A stretch of DNA of 64,000 bases from contig CAUYUJ010019115.1 in assembly GCA_963575745.1 (NCBI GenBank), positions 131,041 through 195,040 on the forward strand, read 5' to 3'. The stretch's first letter is position 1; each line of letters begins with the position of its first letter. The notes beneath the pieces were generated by a model, which worked only from the letters and a program-made list of their open reading frames with translations, ran no database searches and had not been told where the DNA came from. Source of the DNA: Prorocentrum cordatum. Its lineage: Eukaryota; Sar; Dinophyceae; Prorocentrales; Prorocentraceae. Of the stretch, positions 1 to 11,751 are shown piece by piece. The position numbers and the translations under genes were made by a program.

Positions 1-1065
1 GGCTGAGGCCGAGGCTGAGAGGCTGAGGCTGAGGCTGAAGGCTGAGGCTGAGGCTGAGGCTGAGGCTGAGGCTGAGGCTGAGGCTGAGGCAGGCTGGTGC
101 TGATGCTGACGCAGGCTGAGGCTGAGGCTGGAGAGCTGATGTGCTGAGGCTGAGGCCGGCTGAGATGCTGAGGTGAGGCAGGCTGAGGCTGAGGCTGAAG
201 CAGGCTGGCTGAAGGCAGAGGCTGAGCGGGCTGAGGCTGCTGAAGGCTGAGGCTGAAGCAGGCAGAGGGCCTGAGGCAGGCTGAGGCTGAGCAGGCTGAG
301 GCTGAGGCTGAGGCTGGCAGGCTCAGGCTGAGGCAGGCTGAGGCTGAGGCAGGCTGAGGCTGAGGCTGAGGCTGAGGCTGAGGCTGAAGCAGGCTGAGGC
401 TGAGGCAGGCTGAGGCTGAGGCCGAGGCTGAAGGCAGACTGAGGCTGAGGCTGAAGCAGGCTGAGGCTGAGGCTGAGGCAGGCTGAGGCTGAGGCTGAGG
501 CAGGCTGATGCTGAGGCAGGCTGAGGCTGAGGCTGAGGCTGATGCAGGCTGAGGCTGAGGCAGGCTGAGGCTGAGGCCGAGGCTGAAGGCAGACTGAGGC
601 TGAGGCTGAAGGCAGGCTGAGGCTGAGGCTAGGCTGAGGCTGAGGCTGAGGCTGAGGCTGAGGCAGGCTGATGCTGAGGCAGGCTGAGGCTGAGGCTGAG
701 GCTGAGGCAGGCTGAGGCTGAGGCAGGCTGAGGCTGAGGCCGAGGCCGACGGCAGACTGAGGCTGTGGCTGAAGCAGGCTGAGGCTGAGGCAGAGGCAGG
801 CTGAGGTTGAGGCTGAGGCAGGCTGATGCTGAGGCTGGCTGAGGCTGAGGCTGAGGCTGATGCAGGGTGAGGCTGAGGCAGGCTGAGGCTGAGGCCGAGG
901 CTGAAGGCAGACTCATGCTGAGGCTGAAGCAGGCTGAGGCTGAGGCTGAGGCAGGCTGAGGCTGAGGCAGGCTGATGCTCAGGCTGAGGCAGGCTGAGGC
1001 TGAGGCTGTGACTGGGACTGCCGTTGCCACTGCGACTGTCATCGCGAATGCGACTACGACTGCGA
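1..1065. repeat. GGCTGA hexanucleotide tract
   Basis: About 1 kb of imperfect GGCTGA/GGCTGAGGCA units; it starts before the window. Single-base changes and occasional AGGCAG insertions break the register. On the minus strand it translates as a Ser/Ala/Leu/Pro-rich frame that is purely repeat-derived, so no gene is called. Confidence 0.97.
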
Positions 1066-3975
1066 GAACAGCAGAATTCTACAATTGGATTATCATCTGA
1101 ATCTTAAGTGGAATGCTTCCAGATATGCTCCTACACATCGCTGTCAGGTTGCTTTACCGGGGTACTTCTTTCAGGAGAGGCGGGGGCCGAGGGCTTGCTG
1201 CTGGTGGGTAGGCCCAGACCTCCCAGGACTTTTCGCGAGATGCGCTCTGAATGGAACTTGAGGGGTTCGTCTAGCCGTGTCGACGAGAACCCTTTGGGAT
1301 GCCCCAGCTTTGAAGCGGCCAGGGGGTCTGCGCTGGATGGACCCCGAGACACAATCGGTCAAGAGGGGTGGACGAGGTTAACTCCGCTCAACACTGGTCC
1401 CTCGACTTGCCCTGGGGTCGAAGACGACCAGGCAGTCGAGCCGCGTCCAGCCGTGGCGACGGAAGGCCCTTCCCCCCCCTTGTCTGCTGGCCGGCACAGG
1501 TGCTGGGCCACCTCAGCCCCCCCCCAGCCGACTCCAAGCTCCAGCCGAGCGAGCGGCGTGCAAAAGCAAGCGCTTCGATCCCCGACCCGCAAGGGTCGGG
1601 TTGGACGAAAGAAATGGGGGGATACAGTGGAGACCCAAGCCAAGAACACCCTGCTCCCCTCCAGGGTGCCCTGAGTTTCTTGGGTTCCGGTGGTTTTGCA
1701 CACCAGACATGAATGGGCGTCCTGGGGTCTCAGGGGTGGGTTTCTGGTGGAAGGCTTCTTGTAGCTGGGCCCCATACTACAGGGAAACGAGGGGGGGTTC
1801 GGGGGGGCGAAATTTGCTGCGTGCAGCTGGTCTCGGGCCCGCCGCCAGGCGCCTCCTCCGAGGCGCCTGCGCCTCCCGGCGCCGGTGTCTGTCGGGGCAG
1901 GCGCTCGCTCAGCCAGCACTGGCAGTCGTGAGGTTTGACGGTGCAGCGCTGCGGTGCCGAGCCAGCTTCTCACCACAGCCGTGGCGGGCTGCTGCCTGGC
2001 AGGGGGACGGTTCCGATTCTGATTCCTGTCGCCCGACCTGGGGCCCGCGAGGGCCCGGCCAGCCCTCGATCGAGCTCCAGCCCTGCCGACGTGCGCGCTG
2101 CAGCCAGGCCCGCGACACAGAACAGGAAGCAGCTGCTTGGAATCCCCCCTCCGCCAGGAGAGCCGCGGGGCTTTGGTGCAGAGCCTGGCTGGTCTGGGTC
2201 TGGATTGGCCCAGGCCAGTAGATCCCCGACGAGAAGGTCTTCTCCTTCTCGCCTGCCCCTCCTCGCTCGCCGCCGAGTGCCGGCCCCCCAAATCGCCGAT
2301 TCTAATCGCCGAGCGGGGCCCAACGCCCTACTCGGGGGCCCTTCGCCAGTGCAGCGGCGATGTCTATTGCCGATTCCAGGAGCGACAGAAGGACGTACAA
2401 CTACATGAAACCACGTTGTATTCGAGAATAAGCGTTGCGCGAATGCTCGTGTCACGCGGGCGGTTTCGCAGATTGGGGGATCCTATTCATGTACGTGGGT
2501 GGGCGCGTGCGTCCTTCGAGGGGTCGACTTGTGGAGCGGAGTAGTCCAAGGTGCGTGAAGGCCTGTGGGAGGCGCTTGCGAGGACGCTAGAAAGGGTGGT
2601 AGGTAAGCTTGCAAGCTCGAGAAGGAGCTTCGCAGTAGCTGTGGAAGAGATTCGAAGGAGCTGCGGAAAGCCTTCCGGGAAGCGTTTTACAGCTGCAATG
2701 CATCGCCAATTCCAGGTCGAGGTTTCTCCCCTCGGCTCGACCAACAAAAACAAACGACCTCACCTCACCGACGGCCCTCCATGTTGTGCGACGGCTCATC
2801 GGGGGCCGTAGCGTATACCACGTAAAAACCCACGCTGGATTTCCTGGTATATGCTAAGCTCCGTGGGGCCGTAGGTGGGGTGGTGCTGTTTGTTTTTTGG
2901 TCCATCGGCTGCACTCCCCTCGGCGCCCCCGCTCTTGGACGCCCCCGACCCTGCCCGCAGGGCGGCAATGTGCTGACGCCCGCGGTGGCGCTGTTCCTCC
3001 TCCGGCAGGCGCCGCGGGCGGGGCAGTCCGCGCCATGCCGTCGGGGGCCCCCCAGGCTGTGCTGTGACCACACTGCGTGAGGGTCGGTGGGACCTCGGGG
3101 TTTTCGGACGTTTTCGTGGGTTCCTGGGGGCTTTCCTGCCTCGGGATGCGTTCCAGCAGCTGCGCTTCGCCGAGTGCGCTCCGGGGCTGCCCAGATCGTC
3201 CCGAGAGGCCGCCAGAGACCCGAGCTGTGGCCCAGAAGCCAAGCATTTGGAGGAGGGCCAGTGTGGTGGGTCGGTGGGGATTCGGGGTCACCGCACGGTT
3301 TTTTGGACTCGGGTTGTTCTCCGAGGACGCCTCGGGCGACGGGGGCCTCCATAGTCCCAAGACCGTTTGGTGATGGACCGCGCGGTGCGGTCTTTTGGGA
3401 TTCCGAGGTCACCGCGCGGTCTCTCACCGTACGGTAGTTGGACCCCCAAGCTGCAGTCAAGGCGCTGAACAATGAGCCTCTCTGGGCCCAGGCTCGCATG
3501 TTCGCGCCGTTCCTTGGATCCAGGTCGGGGAGCCTGTGCGTGTCTGAGGCTCGTCGTGGTCAGAAAAGCCCCCTCGTTCCTTATCCAACGTTGCTTAACA
3601 CAGCATGGTGACTGTGCATCGAGGATCGAGGATCTAGGTTCGAGGGTCCAGGCTTCCACGAGTTTTTGCACTGTCTGGTCGCCACGGCTGGATTGGCTTA
3701 GGAATCCTGGCCAGAACGTACCCCTGGAGGGGGCCGGGGACAGACTTTCGAGGTGAGCAGGAGGTCGCCATGAAGGAAAGGGTCCCGAGGCAACGGGGCC
3801 ATGCTGTTGGCTGTTGCTTTTGTTTGCGTCTTCTGTTTTTGCCGTCTTCGACTCCTGGGCCACCCTTCACTGGGCCTCAGGATCGCCAGAAAACCACCCA
3901 GGATGAAACGCCAGTCTCGGCCTCCAGGGCCCCCCAGTTGTAAGAAATGAGGGCTCGGCGGGCAGTCCAGTCCTC
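1066..3975. other. GC-rich stretch without a recognisable gene
   Basis: Frames are open on both strands, but none shows a domain, repeat-free protein-like composition or consistent codon bias; open frames are expected by chance at this GC content. A short region at about 3280-3440 carries repeated palindromes of the type ACCGCGCGGT after GGTCACCGC. I see no RNA gene or mobile-element motif. Confidence 0.6.
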
Positions 3976-4370
3976 GCCATGAAGAGATCGAGGTTCTCGG
4001 GTGGAGTTCTTTGGTTGTTGTTGTTGTTGTTGTTGCTTCTGCTGTTGTTGTTGTTGTTGTTGTTGTTGTCGTTGTTGATGTTGTTGTTGTTGATGTTTTG
4101 TTGTTGCTGCTGTTGTTGCCGTCGTCGGCTTGGTCGGCGTCGTTATTGTTGCTGTTGTTGCTGTTGCTGTTGGTGTTGTTGTTGCTGATGTTGTTGCCGT
4201 TGTTGTTGTTATTGCCGTTGTCGTTGTTGCTGTTGCTGTTGCTGTTGCTCTTGTTGTTGTTGTTCTTGGCGTCGTCGTCGTCGTCGTTGTTGTGGTTGTG
4301 GTTATGGTTGTGGTTGTTATTGTTGCCGTCGTCGTCGTCGTTGCCGTCGTCGTCGTCGTCGTCGTCGTCG

Positions 4371-4431
<61 letters not shown>

Positions 4432-4501
4432 CGTCGTCGTCGTTGTCGCTGTTGGTTGGGTTGTCGTCGTCGTTGTCGTCTTCGTCGGTGTCGTTGTTGC
4501 C

Positions 4502-4532
<31 letters not shown>

Positions 4533-4714
4533 CCGTTGCTGCTGTTGTTATCGTCGTCGTCGTTATTGTTGTTGTCATTTTAGTCGTCGGAGTTGTTGTC
4601 GTTGGCGTTGTTGTTGTCGTTGCTGGGGTTGTTGTTTGTTTGTCGTTGTCGTTGTGATTGTTGTTGCCGTTCCTGTCGTTTTCGTCGTCGTTGTTGTCGT
4701 TGTTGTTGTCGTCG

Positions 4715-4781
<67 letters not shown>

Positions 4782-4992
4782 TTTTGTTGTTGCCGTTGTC
4801 GTTGTCGTTGTTGTTGCTGTTGTTGTTGTGGTTGTTGTTGTTATTGTCGTTGTAGTCGTCGTCGTCGTCGTCGTTGTTGTTGTTATTGTTGCTGTTGTTG
4901 TTTTTTTGTTTTTGTTGTTGCCTTCGTCGTCGTCGTTGTTGTTGTCGTTGTTGTTGCTGTTGTTGTTATGGTGTTGTTGAGTTCCCATTTCC
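3976..4992. repeat. TTG/GTC trinucleotide tract
   Basis: About 1 kb of (TTG)n interspersed with (GTC)n blocks and GCT variants. All frames translate to homopolymer-like Leu/Val/Cys (plus) or Thr/Asn/Gln (minus), so the long frames here are artefacts of the repeat. Confidence 0.97.
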
Positions 4993-5474
4993 AAGAATAA
5001 GTATTGTTGATGCCCCCGCCGGTAACCATTGCATTTTTCAATTCAAGTGCTTCTCCTGGGGCTTGCACCCAAACTGGGCCCGCGGCCCGCGGTTTACGAC
5101 AACCACGTCTCTCTCTCTCTCTCTCTCTCCGCGGTCTTGCGTGGGACGTCCTCACCAATTATACAGGAATCGCGCTCTCGCGTGGGACGTCCTCGCAATT
5201 CATTCAAACGCCTCGCCCTCGACACTCAGTAATCACGCTCTCGCTGTGGATTTTCTCACGATTCATTTGGGAATCGTCCTATCGCTGGAGACTTCCTCGC
5301 GATTCATGGAGGACGCACGCTTCAGCAACCCGCCTGCCCCTTGTCCCTTCCTTCCATCCGTTTTTTCTTTCTCTGTCTCAGGGGCTGCACGATATACACG
5401 TTGTAGGTAAGAAAGATCTACCCAGAAAGGGGTAGGATCGAAGACGAAGAGGGCGGGTATCGAGGGTTTGCGAT
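4993..5474. other. Short unique segment with degenerate ~55-bp repeats
   Basis: Between two trinucleotide tracts lies about 480 bp of more complex sequence. It contains a CT run (5107-5128) and three or four degenerate copies of a unit with CGCGTGGGACGTCCTC followed by an AATTCATT-like stretch. No convincing coding signal. Confidence 0.5.
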
Positions 5475-6080
<606 letters not shown>

Positions 6081-6243
6081 AGTTGGTGTTCTTGTTGGTG
6101 TCGTGGTCGTCGTTGTTGTTGCTGCTCTACGTTTTCTCATTTCTCGAGCCTCCAGGGGGCTCCAGTCGTCACGGCTGGATTCGCTCCGAACGATTGGCCA
6201 GGGTGCACATCCTGAGAGAGGCCCCAGGGCAAAGAGCGGGTCG

Positions 6244-6330
6244 CCCTGAAGAGAGGAGGACGAGGAGGAGGAGGAAAGGAGGAGGAGGAGGAGGAAAGGA
6301 GTAGAAGGAGGAGGAGGAGGAGCAGGACCA
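6244..6330. repeat. GGA/GGAAAGGA tract
   Basis: Short purine tract of GGA units with GAAAGGA interruptions, lying in otherwise unremarkable GC-rich DNA (6085-6620) in which I see no gene. Confidence 0.85.
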
Positions 6331-6620
6331 GAGGGGGCGGAGAAGGGTCCAGGTCAAGGTCCCGTCTCCCCCCAGGACCGCTTTCCTGGGCGGGCGGCCA
6401 CATGCAGCAGTGGCCCTTCGCCAGAGGGATCCCCGCGGCGCGGCCCTTCGGGGAGAGCGTGGGTCGGTGGGGGGGTAAACCCCGGCACGCAGGCCGCTGC
6501 CGTCGCATCGCGCGCAGCGCGCTCGACAAAAGCCGCGCACCACATGCCCCTCTTGCCCAGGGTCACGCGTGCAGCCGGTCTCCCTGAACGCCAAAATCGA
6601 TCATCTAGGCCTCCCAGATA

Positions 6621-6829
6621 GGGTCCGAGTAGACGGGGTCGGAGGATCGCGCCACATCGCCGATGCATCGCCAATACATCGCTGATACATCGCCGATGCA
6701 TCACCGATGCATCGGCGACGTTTCGATGCGCGGCGGAGTCCGCGTTGAGAAAGTCGGGCTCCACATCGAGCAGCATCGCCGATGCATCGGCGGTGCGGCT
6801 CAATCCTCCGACCCCATCTACTCGGACCC
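6621..6829. repeat. Inverted-repeat (MITE-like) element
   Basis: The 27-bp arms at 6621-6647 and 6803-6829 are reverse complements with one mismatch (outer sequence GGGTCCGAGTAG). Inside the arms, GATGCATCGG-type motifs, themselves palindromic around TGCA, repeat on both sides, so most of the 209 bp can fold on itself. No coding content. No clear target duplication is visible; the arms may extend a few bases outward. A non-autonomous inverted-repeat transposon is possible, but a simple palindromic repeat cannot be excluded. Confidence 0.65.
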
Positions 6830-6845
6830 CATCCCGGAGTCCTCT

Positions 6846-7261
6846 AGATCACCAGGGCATTTCCCTTCGCGGCCACGCGCGCAGCGGCGCGGCGTAGACA
6901 GTCGAGAGGGAAAGCCGCCCGTACCCCTCGTGCCCCAGGAGGCCCAGCGCAGGACCCTGGAAGCTGCGGGCGTGGACGCCTGCTGGCGCTGCAGCCCAGG
7001 GGGGCAAGAGGGCAGTGTGGCAACCGGGCACGAGTCTGCACGTTGGTTGCCGGTGGGGCAGCGTCGGGGGGCGGTCCCCAGGCCTGGGGTGGGGCCCTTC
7101 GAAGAGGCCCTCCGCCCTCATCGCCTTGCCCACGTCGCCCGATTGCAGGGGACCGGAGATGGAGGAAGGGCAGAAGGGCGAGGAGGAGGAGGACAAGACT
7201 CTAGCGATCCAGGCACGTGGCTGGGTGTGGACTCCTTGGAGATGGGGATGGGAACGGAGCG
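6846..7261. other. GC-rich spacer, no gene seen
   Basis: About 400 bp of GC-rich sequence between the palindromic element and the GAT tract. Open frames on both strands lack any recognisable feature. Confidence 0.5.
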
Positions 7262-7488
7262 GGTGATGTTGAGAATGGTGATGCTGCTGCTGATGATGAT
7301 GGTGATGATGATGATGCTGATGATGATGATTATGGTGATAGTGCTGCTGTTGCTGCTGCTGCTACTGGCGATGATGCGGATGATGATGATGGCGATGATG
7401 ATGATGCTGATTGTGATGATGTTGGTGCTGCTGTTGCTGCTGCTGACGACGCTGATGATGATCATGCTGATGCTGATGCTGATGATGC

Positions 7489-7541
<53 letters not shown>

Positions 7542-7556
7542 ATGATGGCGATGCTG
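7262..7556. repeat. GAT/GCT trinucleotide tract 1
   Basis: GATGATGCTGAT-type repeat ending in about 20 perfect GAT units. The Asp/Met/Ile frames are repeat translations. The same composite tract recurs at 31.9, 33.6 and 34.3-35.7 kb. Confidence 0.96.
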
Positions 7557-7610
7557 ACATCTTGTGTACGTCTCTGGGGCAGCGATCGTGCATGTCTATA
7601 AAGCAGGCCA

Positions 7611-7736
7611 TTTCGGGCCCCCGCACTCACCCCCGCGCTCTACGCCCACACTCGCACTTCACACTCGCGCTGCGCACTCGCACCCCGCACTCGCACCCCA
7701 AGCTCGCACCCCGTACTCTACGCCCACACTCACCCA
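7611..7736. repeat. Array of ACTCTACGCCCACACTCGC-type units
   Basis: Short tandem units combining CCCCGCACTC, TACGCCCACACTC and CGCACT. This is the reverse complement of the long array at 30,655-31,815, and both copies sit beside a GAT tract and the motif TTCGGGCCCC, so they are likely related blocks in opposite orientation. Confidence 0.8.
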
Positions 7737-8515
7737 ACGCAGTCACCCAACAGAGTCACCCAACACAGTCAGTCCACACAGTAGCCCAACACAGTAGCCC
7801 AACACAGTAGCGCAACACAGTCGCCCAACGCAGTCACCCAACACAGTAGCCCAACACAGTCGCCCAACGCAGTCAACAGACACAGTCACCTGACGCAGTC
7901 ACCCAACATAGCCACCCAACACAGTCGATCAACACAGCCGCCCAGCACAGTCGTCCAACGCAGTCACCCAACAGTGTCACCCAGCACAGTCAGTCAACAC
8001 AGTAGCCCAACACAGTCGCCCAACACAGTAGCCCAACACAGTCGCCCAACGCAGTCACCCAGTACAGCAGCCCAACACAGTAGCCCGACACAGTCGTCCA
8101 ACGCAGTCAACAGACACAGTCACCTGACGCAGTCACCCAACACAGTGTCACCCATTAAAGTCACCCAGTACAGTTGCCCAACACAGTCGTCCATCGCAGT
8201 CACCCAACAGAGTCACCCAACATAGTCACCCCACGCAGTCTGTCAACACAGTAACCCAACACAGTAGCCCAACACAGTAGCTCAACGCAGGCGCCCAACG
8301 CAGTCACCCGACACAGTAGCCCAACACAGTAGCCCAACACAGTCGCCCAACGCAGTCAACAGACACAGTCACCTGACGCAGTCACCCAACAAAGTCACCC
8401 AACACAGTCGATCAACACAGCCGCCCAACACAGTCGCCCAGAGCAGCCACACAACACACTTACCCAGCGCAGCCACCAAACACAGTCACCCAATGCAGTC
8501 GCCCACTCAATTCGG
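7737..8515. repeat. 13-bp minisatellite array
   Basis: About 60 units of AGTCGCCCAACAC and variants (AGTAGCCCAACAC, AGTCACCCAACGC). A distinctive segment, CGCAGTCAACAGACACAGTC, recurs near 7868, 8102 and 8351, showing a second-level period of about 235-250 bp (18-19 units). No spacers of unique sequence occur, so it is not a CRISPR array. Confidence 0.95.
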
Positions 8516-10370
8516 CGCCCCCGCAAAAATCGGTTGAAGCCGATTGTCTGGCTCCTATGGGGATATCTGCGCTTCTGAACCAGCTAAAAGAAGCATTTGC
8601 GCATCCGAGGGCGGCGGAGACCCAGTCCACAAAGCTGCTCGTGCCCCACTGGCCGATCCGATCCAGAAACGGTTCCCAAACGAATTGCCCCGTTCGCCTC
8701 TTCAGAGGCCTCCCTGGCTACCTCGGGGGGGAGGAGGAGGAGGAGGAGGAGGAGGAGGAGGAGGAGGAGGAGGAGGAGGAGGAGGAGGGGGGGGAGCAGG
8801 AGGAGGAGGAGGAAGAGGAGTAGGAGGAGCAGGAGGAGGTGGGGGAGGGGGTGGAGGAGGGGACGAGGAGAAGCGGAGGAGGAGAAAGAAGGTGAAGGAA
8901 GTGCAGGAATTGGAGGAGTGAGGGGTACGGGGGACGACGAGGAGGACGAATACGGGGAACAGGGAGCAAGAGGAGGGATGACGATCTCCTCCCATCCCCC
9001 CGCCCGCGCCATTCTTTGACGCTTCGCGTGTCCCCGCCAGCTCATCCATCAACGATGCCCAGGCAGGGTGTCTATTTGGGGCGGTGTTACGCATATCATG
9101 ATTGAAGGAGGCCGGTAATGATGAAGTTTGAGACCTGGGGCCCTCCCCAGGCCCTCGGGGGCTTTCCTGGGGCCGGCATGGAGGCCATCAATCAATGAAG
9201 AGAGGTGCTCAATGTCAGTCCCCCCGCGGGGGTCCGACAAAGCATCTCTTGTGACCCTCATGTGGCGCTCTCGGGTGCCATTGGGGCCGTCTTGGAACCC
9301 TTCTGGGCCCGTCGGGCTCTCTCGGGCCATCGTAGCGCTTCGGGGGCCCGTCGGAGGCGAACAATCGAAAAGGCAAACAACGTTTAACAAAACACCAGAT
9401 TTGAAGGGTGATGACATATTCGGGGTACCCTTGAGAAGCTCCGTTGCCACTTGGAGTCGCATTGGAACGGTTTTGGGCATCTTGGAGGCATTCCGCCCCC
9501 TCGACGGCCATATTTAGCGATCAGGGGTCCTCTTGAAATCATCCTGCGCCGTCCTTGTCGCTCTAACTCTTCGCGCCCCTCCCGGCCAGACCCAGGGGCA
9601 AGGAGGTGCCCCCCCTCCCCAAAGGGGAAGGATGCTGCAAACGCGAATTATTGACGCTTCGCGTATCCCCACCGGTTACCCGTCAGGCTCCCTGGATTGA
9701 CGTCTCGCTCGGGACCGTTTCCTATCCGTCCGTATCCGAACTGTTGGAAACGCCTTACGCGCCATTTTGGCTGCGCTCTGCTTCCTCGGTGCCTGTGTTC
9801 AGACTCCCTAGATGCGCCGTTGCATGTTCCTTTCAGGAGCTGCCCCGCAGACTCCCTGGATTTGCACGCCTTGGCTCAGACGCCCTGGGTCGCTGCTGCC
9901 TGCCGCCTGACCGCGGCCCCGCGCGCGCCCGCTCCCTAGTCGCGGCCGCAGCCCGACCGTGACCGCCTGCCGCTGGCGCTTCCGCCTGCGGTTGTAAAAA
10001 AAAGAGAAATATCCCCACCGGTCCCCCCCGTTCCGCCGCCGGTCACCGCGCCGTGGCGCCCCCACCTGCTGGGATGTCTGTGCCGGTCACCTGCCGACGC
10101 CGCTGGCGTCTTAATGAGGGTCATTTTGTCCCTGGCATGTGCACGCGCCACTGCGGCCAATTATCTTCGTCCCGCGCCCCGGACGTTGACCCGCTTCTAG
10201 ACCGTCGCTTGGGAGCCGCCGACAAAAAAAATATCTCCACCAGCTTAGGCTTGCCCGTTGCCCCGGACTCCCTTTCGCCGCCTGCCTTCTGCTGCGCGGC
10301 CGCGACCAAAAAGTATCCCCACCAACCCATCCAACAACGATGCACAGGCGAGTTGTGGTGTTGTTGTGAG
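8516..10370. other. Mixed GC-rich DNA with a GGA tract, no gene seen
   Basis: Contains a (GGA)n tract (8728-8905) and, at 9015-9055 and 9650-9680, copies of a dispersed motif beginning GACGCTTCGCGT followed by CCCC(A/G)CC. Related CCCCACC pieces follow AAAAA runs near 10,004, 10,228 and 10,308. Frames with Gly/Pro/Ser-rich translations are not convincing as genes. Confidence 0.5.
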
Positions 10371-10375
10371 AGGTT

Positions 10376-10925
10376 CGCGGAGGTCTCTTGGAGCATCTTG
10401 GGGCTCTTTTGGGGTCCTCCTGGGGCCCTCTTGGGGCTCGTTTGGGACATCTTGGGGCCCTCTTGGGGCTCTTTCGGGGGGGTCTGAGAGGTCTCTTGGG
10501 GCTGTATTGGGCCCCATGGCTCAAAAGAGGGGGGTCCCCGATTCAGGCCCCTCCCCCCCCTGAGGCTCAAAAAGGGCACCTGAGGGCCCTATCGGAGCGC
10601 TTTTGGGGCGCTCTTGGGCGCTCTTGGGGCTCTCTAGGGGCCCTCTTGGGCCCCTCTTGGGGCTCTCTTGGGCCATTTTGGGGCGATCTTGAGGCCTCTG
10701 AGGCCCGTCGGGAACGCCAAAAACATTGATTTTCTTTTGGTTTTGGAGCCATTTTGGCCTCTTGGGGGGGACCTTGGAGGGCTCGGCGGGCACTTGAAAC
10801 CATCTTGGGGCTGCCGTGGGGCCTCCTGGAGGTATGTCGGAGGCCAGCTTGAGCCATCTTGAGCTATTGCGCGCCATCTTGAAGGCCATCTTGGGCTCTC
10901 TGAGGCTCCCTTCGAGCCATCTTGG
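10376..10925. repeat. CTTGGGGCTC/CTTGGGCC dispersed repeat block
   Basis: Irregular short-period repeat based on CTTGGGG(C/A)(C/T)(C/T), interrupted by a T-rich segment (ATTTTCTTTTGGTTTTGG) near 10,727. The same repeat appears at 16,010-16,320 and 24,020-24,590, and as its reverse complement (CCAAGACGGCC) at 13.9-15.5, 19.8-20.15 and 28.3-29.0 kb. The GPQD/PKRP-like open frames are translations of it. Confidence 0.85.
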
Positions 10926-11154
10926 GTGTTCTAGCGCCTCGCGCCCCCCCCCCCCCCTTCCCGGGCCCAGGGGAGGGGGTAGGGCAAGCTAGGTGCGCTC
11001 GCGTCATATCTGACGTCCTACCCCTCCCTCCCATCCCTTACCATGGCGCTGATTTTCTCTATCCGCGGACGCGTGTCGTAGCGGACCTGTGGCTCCGCGC
11101 GCGCGTGCGTAGTGGGTGGTGGTGCACGTGCGTGCGTGCGTGCGTGTGTGCGTG

Positions 11155-11335
11155 GTTGTCGTGTGGTGGTGGTGGTGGTAGTGGTGGTGGTGGTGGTGGT
11201 GGTGGTGGTGGTGGTGGTGGTGGTGGTGGTGGTGGTGGTGGTGGTGTGGTGGTGGTGGTGTTGGCTGTGCTGTGCTGGTGGTGTGTTGTGGTGGTGGTGT
11301 GGTGGTGGTGGTGGCGGTGCGGCGCGGTGGTGGCG
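11155..11335. repeat. GGT trinucleotide tract
   Basis: (GGT)n of about 180 bp with TGTGCTGT interruptions, preceded by a GTGCGTGC run (11,125-11,150). Confidence 0.95.
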
Positions 11336-11460
11336 GGCGGATGGGCGCGCGAGAAAAAGGCCCGCGCTGGGGCGAGAACGCCATCCTGAACGACGGAGGC
11401 CAAACACCGATCCGAAAATCAGGCCCACGCTGCAGCGGGAGCACGATTCGGAACGATTCG

Positions 11461-11592
11461 GGAGGTAGGGGGAGGGATAAACCCTTCCCCCGAGCAGGGG
11501 AAGGAGGGGCTGTGGAAAGAGAGAACACAAAGTTTGTTAAACCACCTACGCCCAGAGGGCTGGTGGGATTCGCTAAACCACGCAGGCCCTGA
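11461..11592 (+). repeat. Dispersed ~130-bp repeat, copy 1
   Basis: Order of blocks: GGGGGAGGGATAAACCC, a GAGCAGGGGAAGGAGGGG box, an AGAGA segment, TAAACCACC, then CGCCCAGAGGGCTGGTGGGA. The same blocks in the same order and orientation occur at 16,470-16,597 and 24,597-24,735. No coding potential. Probably a short interspersed element or part of one. Confidence 0.75.
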
Positions 11593-11751
11593 AGTTCTGG
11601 CGTGGGTATCGCCACCTCTGTGGCCCCACCTCCTCGCCCCCAACCGCCCCCAGAAACCATTTTGGCCCAACTCTTCGGTGCCAGCGCCATTGCCCAACGC
11701 GCATTGCACAACAGGATGGGCGCACCTTGACCGCGCGCGCACATCAGGCCC

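Noticed and set aside
1-1065. Telomeric or subtelomeric repeat
   Set aside because: GGCTGA units do not match the TTTAGGG-type telomere repeat known in dinoflagellates, and the tract is internal in grammar.
9760-9785. CGCCATTTTGGCTGCG, resembling part of the spliced leader
   Set aside because: Only about 11 bases match and the diagnostic CAAG is missing; similar GCCATTTTGG strings occur by chance in CTTGGGGCC blocks (10,741, 24,320).
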